Shown: positions 19,941 to 30,571 of the stretch, piece by piece
Position numbering within the stretch: the first letter of the stretch is position 1
Layout of the letters: the number at the start of each line of letters is the position of its first letter
Origin: Botryococcus braunii
Lineage: Eukaryota; Chlorophyta; Trebouxiophyceae
Direction: 5' to 3'
DNA: 64,000 nt
Assembly (NCBI GenBank): GCA_002005505.1
Contig: KV908477.1
Location: 1-64,000 of the forward strand
Notes under the pieces: model-generated
Told to the model about the DNA's origin: nothing
What the model saw: the letters and a program-made list of their open reading frames with translations, nothing else
The model's database searches: none
Program-made: the position numbers and the translations under genes

Positions 19941-21542
19941 TCAGCCTGTGCCTGCCCTTTTACGCTTGGCCCCTGTGACAGAGGCTGGCCTTCTGGGCTT
20001 CTCAAACAATATCAAGCTGCAAGTCAGGTGACACTGATAGTCTCCATCCTGCAGCATGTGAGGTGGGAAACGAGAACCTAACACAAACATGTGCTTTCTG
20101 GGGGGAACCGTCGTTTCTGCCCTGACTGGCAAATGGAGCAGCCAAGTCTTCCACTTGGCTGGTCTATTGCATACCACCAGTATGCAGTTTTTTCTTTCTT
20201 GTGCTACTTTGGCTATTACCTCCCTGAGGCACTCTCTGGGTGGGAATACCCACAGCAGAGGTGTGCCATCTGTGGGGTCTAGTAAACTCCAGGGCATGAC
20301 CAGTGCATCTGCCCCCATACCCTCTGCAGCAGGGTACCTTGTAAAATACCTTTTCACTTGGTGGAACTTGTCTACTGTTCCTGCAAAGCAATCCCCTGTG
20401 GGAAAACCCCATATGCCTCCTTCTGGCAGACCTGTCTTACATATCTGTGTATATATACCCCTATCTACTGCAAAGTCACTTGCATCATCACACCTAGACA
20501 GCAGGTCAGCCACCTGGATTTCAGGAGTGTCTCTTGGTACCCACTGGGCCCTCACTTCCACACCTACCTCAGCTGCAGCCTCAAACATCAGCCTTAGCTC
20601 TTTGAGGGTGTGAGTCTTACCATTCATGCTATTAACATTAGACACTGCACCCTGATTGTCGCAGAATACCAACAGCACCGCCCCCCGCAGCTTGTCCGTG
20701 TTGGCTCTAATGCATGTCCTGACCAATAGGCATATATTCTTCACCTCCCTGTGACAAGAAGACAGTGCCCCCTTGCTCATGAGCTCCTGTTCCTCTGCTG
20801 TGAAACTCTCCTGCATGGGTTGCAGCAGCAACTCTTCTGAGAAACCCCCATAACCCCTAGCAGATGCATCCCCATAGCACACGAAGACTGGTCCCTCCTG
20901 TCTCCATGGCTTGCCCTTCTGCCTTTCTAAAGCCTCCACCCAATACAGCAAATCTTCTTCCGTTAACGTTGCTAACTCCTCTGTCAAGCTCTCTCCCCAT
21001 TCCCGGAGCTCCCCCATGGCTTGAAACAACCTCCTGATGTATAAGGGGGCTAGCCGTACTGCAGGGGCCACACTCACTAACATGCCTGCCAACCTTGCCA
21101 TGTCCCTCTTGGTACCCCCAGCTGTCCTAACCTTGCCTATTTCCTCCAAAATGAACTCTGCTTTGTCTTGGGGCACCTTGAAAGCTTGTTCCTCTAAGTC
21201 CACTATCAAGCCAAGATACTGCCCTTTCTTGGCTGGTTCTGACACACACTTGCTCCTGGACAAGCAAAAACCCAAATACGTTAACAGCAACAGCAGTGCC
21301 CTCATGCCCATCCACCCCTGTATGTGACTAGCAGCCAGGAAAATTGCATCATCCACAAACGTGGTCATCCTGAGGCCTCTCTCCCTGAGAGGAGCATACA
21401 CCTGTAGCATGAACCTTGTGTAGGTTCTGCATGCAGAAGACAAACCAAATGGTAACACAGTAAACACAAAAAATTTTCCTTGAAAACTCAAACCCAGGTA
21501 CTTTTGATCCTCCTTGTGCACCCTGAAATGATGGTAACCTGC
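19941..21542 (-). pseudogene. Reverse transcriptase-RNase H of the YR retrotransposon, N-terminus missing
   Basis: Copies the element RNA into DNA. About 530 codons are open. Seen: YHHFRVH then LPFGLSSACRTYTRFM (RT palm), the active site as FVDDAIF instead of the usual YxDD, LTYLGFCLS and GQYLGLIVD (late RT motifs), RNase H motifs CYGDASARGYGGF, LVFCDNQGAV and VPRDTPEIQVADLLSR, then the C-terminal block of DIRS-type pol (LLWVFPPRECLREVI, CILVVCNRPAKWKTWLL) and a basic tail. Homology begins at YHHF, exactly at the Ty3 border (21543). The text upstream to 21689 is open but comes from the inserted sequence. The missing first RT motifs are not found at the other border (30208), so a piece was lost. 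The opposite-facing recombinase ends 5 bp away. Confidence 0.85.
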
Positions 21543-21809
21543 TGTAGCGCGCGGCAGGCAGACTCCGCCAGGGTTAGCCCCGTCGGATGCCAAGCGGTAC
21601 ATTAGGCTAGGCGTAGCCTCTTTAGGCTTCGCGCTAGCACATACGGTGTGGCGCTCGGGCCACACCGGCACTTTCATCGGTGCAAACAATTCGGATAACT
21701 TTACATTTGGTGCCCCATATCGGTCACTTCTGCTTTGATTGGCTTGACAAAATTTTTTTTAAGCATCTTTGCTTTTCGGTTTGGGGTTGCGCTCCTTTGT
21801 TTGGGTTTA
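21543..21809 (+). other. Left Ty3 border and gag leader
   Basis: The block opens with the same 23 bases that open the LTR at 29317 and then diverges. TTTGGTGCCCCATATCGG at about 21706-21723 could be a primer-binding site, because it follows TTACA and starts near TGG, but the tRNA is not identified. The gag ATG follows at 21810. Confidence 0.4.
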
Positions 21810-23297
21810 ATGGCTCTCGTTTTGCCGCCGATCCCGACCGACCTCGTCCCTTTGGTGGGCAAACCTCCTCGATACACGTTAAGGAGGCTCCCATACCCTG
21901 GAAATACTAGACCTTATTATTCATATCTGAAAGAGTTGGATATTGAGGTGCCAGATATTCCAGAGGGTGTTGACCCGGTCGACTCGACTTCGGGTTATGA
22001 CTGGAAGGGCTTGCTTTCCAAGGTTTTTGACTTTGAGACTGCTGAGGAAGCTCTTGAGTGGGCAAGGCTCGGCATTGTTGAAGTCATCAACGATTTGAAA
22101 GAGGCTCGGGCACTTATGACGGAGTGTGCCGATTCAGTTCGGCACCCGTCCTCTGAGGGCGACGATGGCCTAGGCCTTGCACAATGTTCCAAAGATTTAG
22201 TGGAAGCTTCCACTATTTGGGCAAAAGTTGTGTGGAGGTATTGGCTTTGGTGCGCTGCGGCGCGCGCTTTTTATGCTCGGATCCCGAGTCATGTCCTACA
22301 CGACAGACGGGTGACCAGCATAGAGTCGTCTGTCCAAGCTCTTAACACTGATATTGGGTCTTTGGGGACCCAAGTTGGCAGCCTGGACGGCAAGATGGAC
22401 GCGATTATGCGTTTGCTGCAAGGATCGGGGGGGGGACAAGGTGCGTCTCCCTCGCCTATGCCTTTCGTTGCTCCTAAAACGAGGCCTCCAGCGCCTATGT
22501 TTAATGGAAGCAAGGATGGGACTAAGATAACAACTTGGTTCGAGCAGTTTGCGGCATACGCGGCGTTGTTGCAGCTCACTCCTGACACGCTTGTGGATCA
22601 CGCATCCTTGTGTCTTTCTGGGAAAGCAGCTGAACAATGGGCTTTGATTAAAAAGTCTTTGGCTTTGCATGGCAAGGATGTGAAAGACTTTGATTTGTTT
22701 AAAGCTGAATTGTTGGCCAACTTTATCGATATGTCAGTGGAAGACACCGTGCGATACCGTTTGGCGCAACTTAAACAATCTGGAACAGTGGCTCAATACT
22801 ATACTGCCTTTAGGGCAATAACAGTTGAGGCAGTCACATATCCAGTAACTGGGCCTGAAGCTTGTGCAGCTTTTCGGGCTGGCCTAAAACCCGCTCTACT
22901 TGAACTCATTATGAAGGATGCCTCGGTAAGGCGTGAGATGAGCAATGTGGAGGCGGTGGTGAAAGCTGCCAAAGAGGCTGAATCTTTGTTGGCTATGCTT
23001 TCAGGTGTCTCCAAGGGAAAGGAGAAGGTCTATGGGGACCGCGAGGAGGGAGAAGTACCTCGGGACCGTGGGACCAAGCGTCCTGCCCATAACCATCCCA
23101 AGGGAGCCACACGCCACTTGGGCAAACTTCAGAAGAAGTACGGCCTAAGCCAGGACAGGCGGGAGGCGGCTGGGAAGCTGGCCTCTGGCGTCTGTTTCGA
23201 ATGCAACAAGCCCGGCCATTTTGCATTCGAATGCCCTCTCAAGAAGGGGTCTTCTGGCAAGAAGACAAGCCCCGGCGCGGGACCTTCTAATGCTTGA
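21810..23297 (+). CDS. Ty3/gypsy Gag with CCHC zinc knuckle
   Basis: Structural protein of the retrotransposon particle, about 495 aa from the ATG at 21810 (MALVLPPIP). A coiled-coil-like stretch (SIESSVQALNTDIGSLGTQV, about residues 170-190) is followed by the Ty3 gag core (ITTWFEQFAAYAALLQL, KAAEQWALIKKSL, FKAELLANFIDMSVEDTVRYR, QYYTAFRAI), a basic linker and one CCHC knuckle (CFECNKPGHFAFEC) close to the end. It ends in TGA at 23295-23297. The pol frame that follows is in the same reading frame with no other stop for 13 codons, so the TGA alone separates Gag from Pol. The frame itself shows no damage. Confidence 0.9.
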   Translation: MALVLPPIPTDLVPLVGKPPRYTLRRLPYPGNTRPYYSYLKELDIEVPDIPEGVDPVDSTSGYDWKGLLSKVFDFETAEEALEWARLGIVEVINDLKEARALMTECADSVRHPSSEGDDGLGLAQCSKDLVEASTIWAKVVWRYWLWCAAARAFYARIPSHVLHDRRVTSIESSVQALNTDIGSLGTQVGSLDGKMDAIMRLLQGSGGGQGASPSPMPFVAPKTRPPAPMFNGSKDGTKITTWFEQFAAYAALLQLTPDTLVDHASLCLSGKAAEQWALIKKSLALHGKDVKDFDLFKAELLANFIDMSVEDTVRYRLAQLKQSGTVAQYYTAFRAITVEAVTYPVTGPEACAAFRAGLKPALLELIMKDASVRREMSNVEAVVKAAKEAESLLAMLSGVSKGKEKVYGDREEGEVPRDRGTKRPAHNHPKGATRHLGKLQKKYGLSQDRREAAGKLASGVCFECNKPGHFAFECPLKKGSSGKKTSPGAGPSNA

Positions 23298-26067
23298 AGG
23301 TGTGGGCCTTCGCTTGGTGATGTAGGCCCTGCATGTTTGACGTCTATTCATGCATTTGCTTGTCAAGAAGCCGTGTCACAGCTTGTGATGGTGTTTCCTG
23401 CCGAGGTGCAGGGGAGCAAGGCCACGGCGATGCTGGACTCTGGAGCTTCTTGCAATGTGGTCAGTGCAGACTTTGCTAAAGCCCTTCACTTGGAGATTGT
23501 GCCGCCGAAGGGGGATTCTTTAAGCATTAAGTTGGCTGACGGGAGAACTGTAAACCACATCGGATGTGCTGTCTTAGACATTGTCATCCAGGGGGTACAG
23601 TTTGCTAAGGTGTCGTGTCTTGTGCTAGACTTTGCCATGGATTGGAATGTGCTGTTGGGGACTCCCTGGTTAAAGACATTCCGTGCAAATCTCATGTTTG
23701 AAGAGGACACCGTTAGGGGGTATACAAGAAAGAACAAGCCGTTCGTTTTGCGTTGCCCGCCTAAGGAGGAGAGGCCTTTGAAGGGTTCAGAAGTGGAGGA
23801 TGTGCCTAGATTGGTTTTGTCTGCAGTGCAGGCTAGAAGGTTAAGCAGAAAGGGCTGTCAGTCCTTTCTGGCAATTGTAACCGATCTATCTACCGATCCG
23901 AATGTCTCCATTCCTTCTCCTAACTCTCCTGTTGTTGACATACTCAGTGAATTCCAAGATGTTTTCCCTGAAGATGTCCCGCACCTTCCGCCTGAGAGGC
24001 AAGGGGTTAGACACACTATACCCTTGAACGATCCACATGCTCGTCCACCGTCTCGTCCGTTGTACCGGCTTTCACGCTTAGAGTATGATGAGGCGTTACG
24101 CCAGACAAAGCTATTGTTGGACAAAGGGTATATACAGCCGTCTACATCACCCTATGGTGCGCCCATTCTTTTTGTGCAAAAGAAGGATGGAAGCCTCCGG
24201 ATGGTCATTGATTACCGAGCTTTGAATCGACAGACGGTCAAGAACAGGTATCCGATGCCTCGTATCGATGATACTCTTGATCAACTGCAGGGTTCTACAG
24301 TGTTCTCTAGTCTTGACCTCACGTCTGGCTATCACCAGATCCGGATCACAGATGAGGATATGCCAAAGACAGCTTTCAGAACACCCGCGGGGTTGTTCGA
24401 GTGGCGGGTTTTGCCATTTGGGCTGACTAATGCCCCGGCCACGTTTCAAACTGCCATGAATGCTATCTTTGCTCCTTACCTGCACAAGTTTGTGCTCGTG
24501 TACCTTGATGACATCCTCATCTACAGCAAGTCCATTGAAGAGCATAGGGAGCATCTCCGCAAAGTCCTTGAACTGTTGCGGCAGCATAAGTTGTATGCTA
24601 ACCTAAAGAAGTGCTCTTTCGCCAAGGATGAGCTGGAGTACTTGGGCCATTTAGTCTCAGCAGATGGGATTAAAGTGGACCCACGTAAGGTGGCTTCAGT
24701 TGCTAATTGGAGCACACCGAAGAATGTTGGCGAGTTGCGGTCTTTCCTGGGGCTGGCAACTTACTTTCGCAAGTTTGTTCGCAATTTTGCAGCACTTGCA
24801 TCGCCACTGTACAGACTCCTACGCCAAGGTGTGACCTGGGTATGGAGTGCTGGGTGTGTTCGGGCGTTTACCGAGATTAAACATGCCTTGACACATGCAC
24901 CTTGCTTAGCGTATCCTGACTTCTCAAAGCCGTTTGAGGTCCATTGCGATGCGTCTTTGGCAGGGTTGGGGGCCGTGTTGTACCAGGAGGGTCGCCCAGT
25001 TGCCTACGAGAGTCGTCGCTTGACTCCCGCTGAGGTTAACTATCCTACTGGGGAGCAAGAACTTCTAGCTGTGGTGCATGCATTGACAGTCTGGAGGTGC
25101 TACCTAGAGGGGGCCCCTGAGTTTCGTGTAGTCACGGACCACAAGGCTATCCTACTGGGGAGCAAGAACTTCTAGCTGTGGTGCATGCATTGACAGTCTG
25201 GAGGTGCTACCTAGAGGGGGCCCCTGAGTTTCGTGTAGTCACGGACCACAAGGCTATCACTTATTTGGACACTTTGCCTACTTTAAGTAGACGGCAAACC
25301 AGGTGGGCAGAGTTCCTTTCAAGGTTCAATTTTCGCATGGACTATGCCCCCGGAACGTCCAATGTGGTGGCTGACGCTCTGAGTCGGCATCCGTCCGACT
25401 ATGAGGCTCCTTGTCCAATCATCAATGGCGTGGTGATTGGTGGGTGTTCGCACCCGGCGCACCGTTGTCTGCCAACGCTCTCTCTTTGTGCCTTGGTTGG
25501 CACTATCCGCTCTGCGGGGGAGGGGAGTGCTGCGGCCGGGGTTGCTCTGTCTTGGAAGGGCAAATTTGTCCAGGGTTATACTCAAGACCCATGGTTCCAA
25601 GATAAGCAGAATGTTGAAGGTCTGCTAGACTTTGACGGCTTCCTTCTGAGGGAGGGGAAGGCCGTGGTTCCGGATGCTTTCGGGCTGCGAGCTCACATCC
25701 TCAAGGAACTGCATGATAGCCCGTATGCTGGCCATCAAGGAGTGAAGAAAACCTTGGCCCTGGTAAGGCGCCATTATTGGTGGCCTACCATGCTTGCTGA
25801 CATCGAACGTTACGTGCTAACGTGCCACTTGTGTCAGAAGAACAAGGCTCGGAACACTTTGCCTGCGGGGTTGCTGCAACCTTTACAGTTGCCGCTGAAT
25901 CCTTGGCACACGGTGACTATGGATTTCATTACCCAATTGCCTAGGACAGGCAAGGGTCATGATGCCATTTTCGTCGTAGTGGATAAGCTGACCAAGATGG
26001 TGCATCTTATGCCCACAACCACCAAGGCTACGGCTGAGCAGACGGCTAAGCTGTACGTTGACAATGT
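23298..26067 (+). pseudogene. Ty3/gypsy Pol: protease, RT, RNase H and N-terminal integrase, broken
   Basis: Order seen: protease (AMLDSGASCNVV), RT (RPLYRLS, MVIDYRALN, LPFGLTNAPATFQ, YLDDILIYS, GHLVSADGIKVD), RNase H (HCDASLAGLGAVLYQ, YPTGEQELLAVV), integrase zinc part (HDSPYAGHQG, CHLCQKNK) and the first integrase Asp (TVTMDFITQLP). A 107-bp tandem duplication (25044-25150 repeated at 25151-25257) shifts the frame inside RNase H, so the first frame stops at 25175 and the second resumes at 25178. Integrase is cut at YVDNV, about 26065, where the sequence turns into a palindromic filler and an inverted copy. The order RT-RNase H-integrase and the chromodomain in the sister copy place it in the chromovirus branch of Ty3/gypsy. 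Confidence 0.9.
25044..25257 (+). repeat. 107-bp tandem duplication inside RNase H
   Basis: Two copies of a 107-bp unit starting CCTACTGGGGAGCAAGAACT, with no difference noticed. CTAT stands before the first copy and at the end of each, a 4-base microhomology. 107 is not a multiple of 3, so it breaks the pol frame. Confidence 0.9.
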
Positions 26068-26086
26068 ACAACGTACATTGATACGT
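26058..26086. other. Palindromic junction between inverted Ty3 copies
   Basis: CAATGTAC-AAC-GTACATTG (26062-26080) is a perfect inverted repeat with a 3-base loop. TGTACGTTG and CAACGTACA overlap it as a second one. Left of it is integrase in plus orientation; right of it is the 3' UTR of a minus-oriented copy. Confidence 0.75.
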
Positions 26087-26511
26087 CCCCCTCCTAGGTG
26101 ACCGAGCTCCCGGGAGGCCTGCCAAAGCAAGCCGCAGTCACAGGCAGAGGCGTATAGAAGGTCACTGCCACACTTCTATACATCACACTTTGAGCCGGCG
26201 AGTCTCCTCCAGACACCAGACCGCAGCCTGGGTGTACACTTGCCTGAGGTATCTCTATGGTACGCCTAGACCAGAATCCCGCAGTGACGGGGCCCAAAGG
26301 GCAGTCGTCGGCGTGAACAAATGTACACTCCACGTGTACAGGTTCCCATGAAGAAGCAGTGAAGTTGCTAGCTTCAGGGCGGATAGTAGGGGCCGGGGCT
26401 GGACGACACTTAGCCACCAAGTCAGGGGACGTTCTGTGATCACGCGAACGTATGGGTAAACCACGACCCCCCGGTGACGCAGCTTGACAGGCTCGTGCTG
26501 CTGTGTTTCCC
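26086..26511 (-). other. 3' UTR and polypurine-tract remnant of the minus-strand Ty3 piece
   Basis: Near-identical to 28480-28916. On the minus strand it ends in GGTCACCTAGGAGGGGG. In the sister copy the same tract is followed directly by the LTR; here it runs into the palindrome instead. Confidence 0.6.
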
Positions 26512-28296
26512 CTAGTCAACCTGCCCACGACGGCGTGCCCCGCCTCGTGGTGCCCGTGCGTTGACTGTGTCCCAGTATCCCTTTACAACATTGGGAGCAT
26601 TTGTCAAATTCCGTTCCTCTTCCCAGGTGTCATGCTCTGACGAGTAACCCTTCCAGCGGACAAGGTACTCATACTTGGGACGGCCACGTGAATTGACACG
26701 ACGATGGTCCATTAAGGCTTCCACCTCGTACTCATCTTCCCCCTCCAGCACCTCTGCAGGTGGTGGGGGTTGCATCGAACCATCCCGCCGGTACCGTTCC
26801 AGGTTGGAGACATGAAAGACATCATGAATCCTCCATCGTGCCGGGAGGTCAAGCTCATAAGCTTGGGTACCCACACGTTTCACGACTTGGAACGGCCCTA
26901 CCCAACGCGGGAGGAGCTTGGGCGTGCCCACCTTGAAACGGAGGTTCTTTGAGGAGAGGAGGACCCAGTCCCCCACACCAAATTGAACGTCCCTTCGTTT
27001 GGTGTTGGCATACTGCGCTTGTCTAGCAGTGGCCACCCGATGGGTCATCCTGGCCTCATTGATGAGGCGTTGCATGCCTTGAACAAAGTCAGACGCACCA
27101 GGTACCCGTCTATTGGGGAGAATCGCGACTGGCAGGTGGGGGTGAAACCCGTAGTTCAGCAAGAACGGCGAGGACCCCGTGGACTCGTGATCGCAATTAT
27201 TGATCGCGAATTCTGCACAGACCAACTTCTCATCCCAATCATCCTGGGACTTGGCCACATACATGCGTAGCATGTCCTCGAGCACTCGATTCACTCTCTC
27301 AGTCTGCCCATCCGTCTGCGGATGGTAGGCTGTTGACATGGCTTGTCGAGTCCCAATGGATTGACACAAAGCTCTAGCAAAGTGGCTGGTGAAGAGATTA
27401 TCTCTATCGGACACCACCACTTGGGGAACACCATGCAACTTCCACACATTGTCAACGTACAGCTTAGCCGTCTGCTCAGCCGTAGCCTTGGTGGTTGTGG
27501 GCATAAGATGCACCATCTTGGTCAGCTTATCCACTACGACGAAAATGGCATCATGACCCTTGCCTGTCCTAGGCAATTGGGTAATGAAATCCATAGTCAC
27601 CGTGTGCCAAGGATTCAGCGGCAACTGTAAAGGTTGCAGCAACCCCGCAGGCAAAGTGTTCCGAGCCTTGTTCTTCTGACACAAGTGGCACGTTAGCACG
27701 TAACGTTCGATGTCAGCAAGCATGGTAGGCCACCAATAATGGCGCCTTACCAGGGCCAAGGTTTTCTTCACTCCTTGATGGCCAGCATACGGGCTATCAT
27801 GCAGTTCCTTGAGGATGTGAGCTCGCAGCCCGAAAGCATCCGGAACCACGGCCTTCCCCTCCCTCAGAAGGAAGCCGTCAAAGTCTAGCAGACCTTCAAC
27901 ATTCTGCTTATCTTGGAACCATGGGTCTTGAGTATAACCCTGGACAAATTTGCCCTTCCAAGACAGAGCAACCCCGGCCGCAGCACTCCCCTCCCCCGCA
28001 GAGCGGATAGTGCCAACCAAGGCACAAAGAGAGAGCGTTGGCAGACAACGGTGCGCCGGGTGCGAACACCCACCAATCACCACGCCATTGATGATTGGAC
28101 AAGGAGCCTCATAGTCGGACGGATGCCGACTCAGAGCGTCAGCCACCACATTGGACGTTCCGGGGGCATAGTCCATGCGAAAATTGAACCTTGAAAGGAA
28201 CTCTGCCCACCTGGTTTGCCGTCTACTTAAAGTAGGCAAAGTGTCCAAATAAGTGATAGCCTTGTGGTCCGTGACTACACGAAACTCAACGCCTTC
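26512..28296 (-). pseudogene. Ty3/gypsy Pol C-terminal half: RNase H end, integrase and chromodomain
   Basis: About 590 codons open on the minus strand. Seen in order: RNase H end (VEFRVVTDHKAITYLDTLPT), integrase HHCC (HDSPYAGHQG, CHLCQKNK), catalytic core Asp (TMDFI), Asp (VVSDRDNLFTSHFA) and Glu region (YHPQTDGQTERVNR), the GPY-like part (VGPFQVVKRVGTQAYELDLP) and a C-terminal chromodomain (YEVEALMDHRR, YEYLVRWKGYSSEHDTWEEE). The chromodomain is known in this group to steer insertion to marked chromatin. The upstream part of Pol is absent: the frame begins in LTR sequence (28297-28377) joined to RNase H, so no normal start exists. The integrase itself has no stop or shift. Confidence 0.85.
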
Positions 28297-28474
28297 GTCA
28301 TGACGAAAATGTAGTATTCTTGGAAAGGATGGCCCTGCACCGACGAAAGTGCTAGTATGGTCCGAGCACCATACCATATATAGTGCGAGCCTATGAGGCT
28401 ACACCCAGTACCAATGTACCGCCCGGCACGTGCGGGGCCGATCCCCGGCACCGTCTGCCTACCGGCGCGCTACA
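28297..28474 (-). repeat. Truncated Ty3 LTR (178 bp)
   Basis: Matches 30030-30207, the end of the full LTR. On the minus strand it starts TGTAGCGCGCCGGTAGGCAG right after the polypurine tract (GGAGGGGGCGAA) and is cut off at GTCATGACG. Confidence 0.8.
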
Positions 28475-29302
28475 TTCGCCCCCTCCTAGGTGACCGAGCT
28501 CCCGGGAGGCCTGCCGAAGCAAGCCACAGTCACAGGCAGAGGCATATAGAAGGTCACTGCTACACTTCTATATCTTATACATTGAGCCGGTGAGTCTCCT
28601 CCAGACACCAAACCGCAGCCGCAACTGCCAGCCTGGGTGTACACTTGCCTGAGGTATCTCTATGGTACGCCTAGACCAAAATCCCGCAGTGACGGGGCCC
28701 AAAGGGCAGTCGTCGGCGTGAACAGATGTACACTCCACGTGTACACATTCCCACGAAGAAGCAGTGAAGTTGCTAACTTCAGGGCGGATAGTAGGGGCAG
28801 GGGCTGGACGACACTTAGCCACCAAGTCAGGGGACGTTCTGTGATCACGTGAACGTATGGGTAAACCACGACCCCCCGGTGACGCAGCTTGACAGGCTCG
28901 TGCTGCTGTGTTTCCCCTAGTCAACCTTCCCACGACGACGTGCCCCGCCTCTTGGTGCCCGTGCGTTGACTTTGTCCCAGTATCCCTTTACAACATTGGG
29001 AGCATTTGCCAAATTCCGTTCCTCTTCCCAGGTGTCATGCTCTGACGAGGAACCCGTCCAGCGGACAAGGTACTCATACTTGGGACGGCCACGTGAATTG
29101 ACACGACGGTGGTCCATTAAGGCTTCCACCTCCTACTCATCCTCCCCCTCCAGCACCTCTGCCGGTGGTGGGGGTTGCATCGAACCATCCCGACGGTAGC
29201 GTTCCAGGTTGGAGACATGAAAGACATCATGAATCCGCCATCGTGCTGGGAGGTCAAGCTCATAAGCTTGGGTACCCACACGTTTCACCACTTGGAACGG
29301 CC
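28475..29302 (-). pseudogene. Ty3/gypsy 3' end: chromodomain remnant, 3' UTR and polypurine tract
   Basis: A second minus-strand copy of the element tail. It covers part of the GPY region, the chromodomain (YEYLVRWTGSSSEHDTWEEE) and the 3' UTR. Compared with 26512-28296 it has a TAC-to-TAG nonsense change at 29133-29135. It is joined at 29303 to 14 bp and a full LTR, so nearly the whole internal region was deleted. Of the two tail copies it is the more decayed. Confidence 0.8.
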
Positions 29303-29316
29303 ATGGATGACGCCCA

Positions 29317-30207
29317 TGTAGCGCGCGGCAGGCAGACTCATGACGGGCAAATGAGGGGATGTACGCTTCCCCTCATTTGGCTTGCTTTGGGTTGCTAATC
29401 CTTTGCAAATGTTTTCAACTTGCATTGCCTTAATGAAGCTTTGGTGTTTCAAGCATATCGTTGGGATTTCGATGGTAAAGTGTCAACTTTTCCGGATGCC
29501 GATCTTACACGGATATGACGAGGTCTTGCTTTGTTGATTGGCGCCGAGTAGCATGGAGCTGAACATGCTTTCTATTTTGAAAGGCTCTTTTAGTGCTCGG
29601 TTGGCTTAGTAGTGCATTTATGGGGCCGTTGGAAAATGCCATGAATGTGGAATGAGCTTTGCATGCTGGTTTTGCTTCCATCATTGCTTAATGAAGGATT
29701 TGTTCTTTTGTGTTGCGGCACATTAGACACTTCTTTTGTCTGCCTGGCCCAGTTGCCTCTGCTCCTTGCCTGGCATTGGTCCATAGACCCGTTCACCACG
29801 TGGGCCTCGTGGTGGGCAACGTGTCTTTGGGGGGAGGAGAGAGGGAGAGAGGAAGCTTACGCTGGATAGTGAGAAGAGAAAGAGAGATGAGGCTTACGTT
29901 GGGAGGTGAGAGCTGTGTACCCCATAGGGGAGTGACCATATGATGACGGCCTTTGGCTGATGGTTGCGCTACAAGTTCCACGAGGCGTTGAAGCGATTCT
30001 CTACGAAAATGTAGGGGGAGGGGGAGGTCATGACGGCCAAAATGTAATATTCTTGCAAAGGATGGCCGTGCACCGACGAAAGTGCTAGTATGGTCCGAGC
30101 ACCATACCATATATAGTGCGAGCCTATGAGGCTACACCCAGTACCAATGTACCGCCCGGCACGTGCGGGGCCGATCCCCGGCACCGTCTGCCTACCGGCG
30201 CGCTACA
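29317..30207 (-). repeat. Full-length Ty3 LTR (891 bp)
   Basis: Starts (minus strand) TGTAGCGCGCCGGTAGGCAG and ends CTGCCTGCCGCGCGCTACA, so its tips form a near-perfect inverted repeat of about 21 bp, with TG...CA ends. TGGGCGTCATCCAT follows it on the minus strand and could be the start of a primer-binding site. Confidence 0.8.
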
Positions 30208-30571
30208 CAGCCCCATCCTTTCTGTAAGCTACTCCACTCCCCTTTTGGCACACGCTGCTGCCCTGCCCTCGCAGCACCGTTTTTCCTCCCCCCTCTCCAA
30301 GGGATATGCCTCCCTTACTTAGCTAACCTGGTTTACCTCTCTCTCTCAACACTCACCGCTCACGACCACTAATTCTATCCTTACTTTTGCACACTTCAGG
30401 TCCCTTGCTCCCCTGGATAGGTCTCACAGCGTTAGCATGCCACACAGGTTTAACTTCTTGCAGCTGCACAATCAATCATGCCCTTGGGCCAAAATAACAC
30501 AATCCTCAGCCAACCGAAATTGCCGTGTTTAACAATAACTTACCTTGTTGGCTTGGGCCACTTTCTCTGCT

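Larger units (their letters stand above)
21543..30207. mobile_element. Rearranged inverted complex of Ty3/gypsy chromovirus pieces
   Basis: From left: a 23-bp LTR tip (TGTAGCGCGCGGCAGGCAG...), leader and gag-pol on the plus strand up to a broken integrase (to about 26067); a palindromic filler; a minus-strand piece with 3' UTR, chromodomain, integrase and part of RNase H (26086-28296); a 178-bp LTR piece (28297-28474); a second minus-strand 3' end with polypurine tract and chromodomain (28475-29302); 14 bp; and a full 891-bp LTR (29317-30207). The plus and minus pieces overlap in RNase H-integrase and are near identical. No target-site duplication flanks the block (CCTGC left, CAGCC right). 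It is therefore not one simple insertion. Confidence 0.75.
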
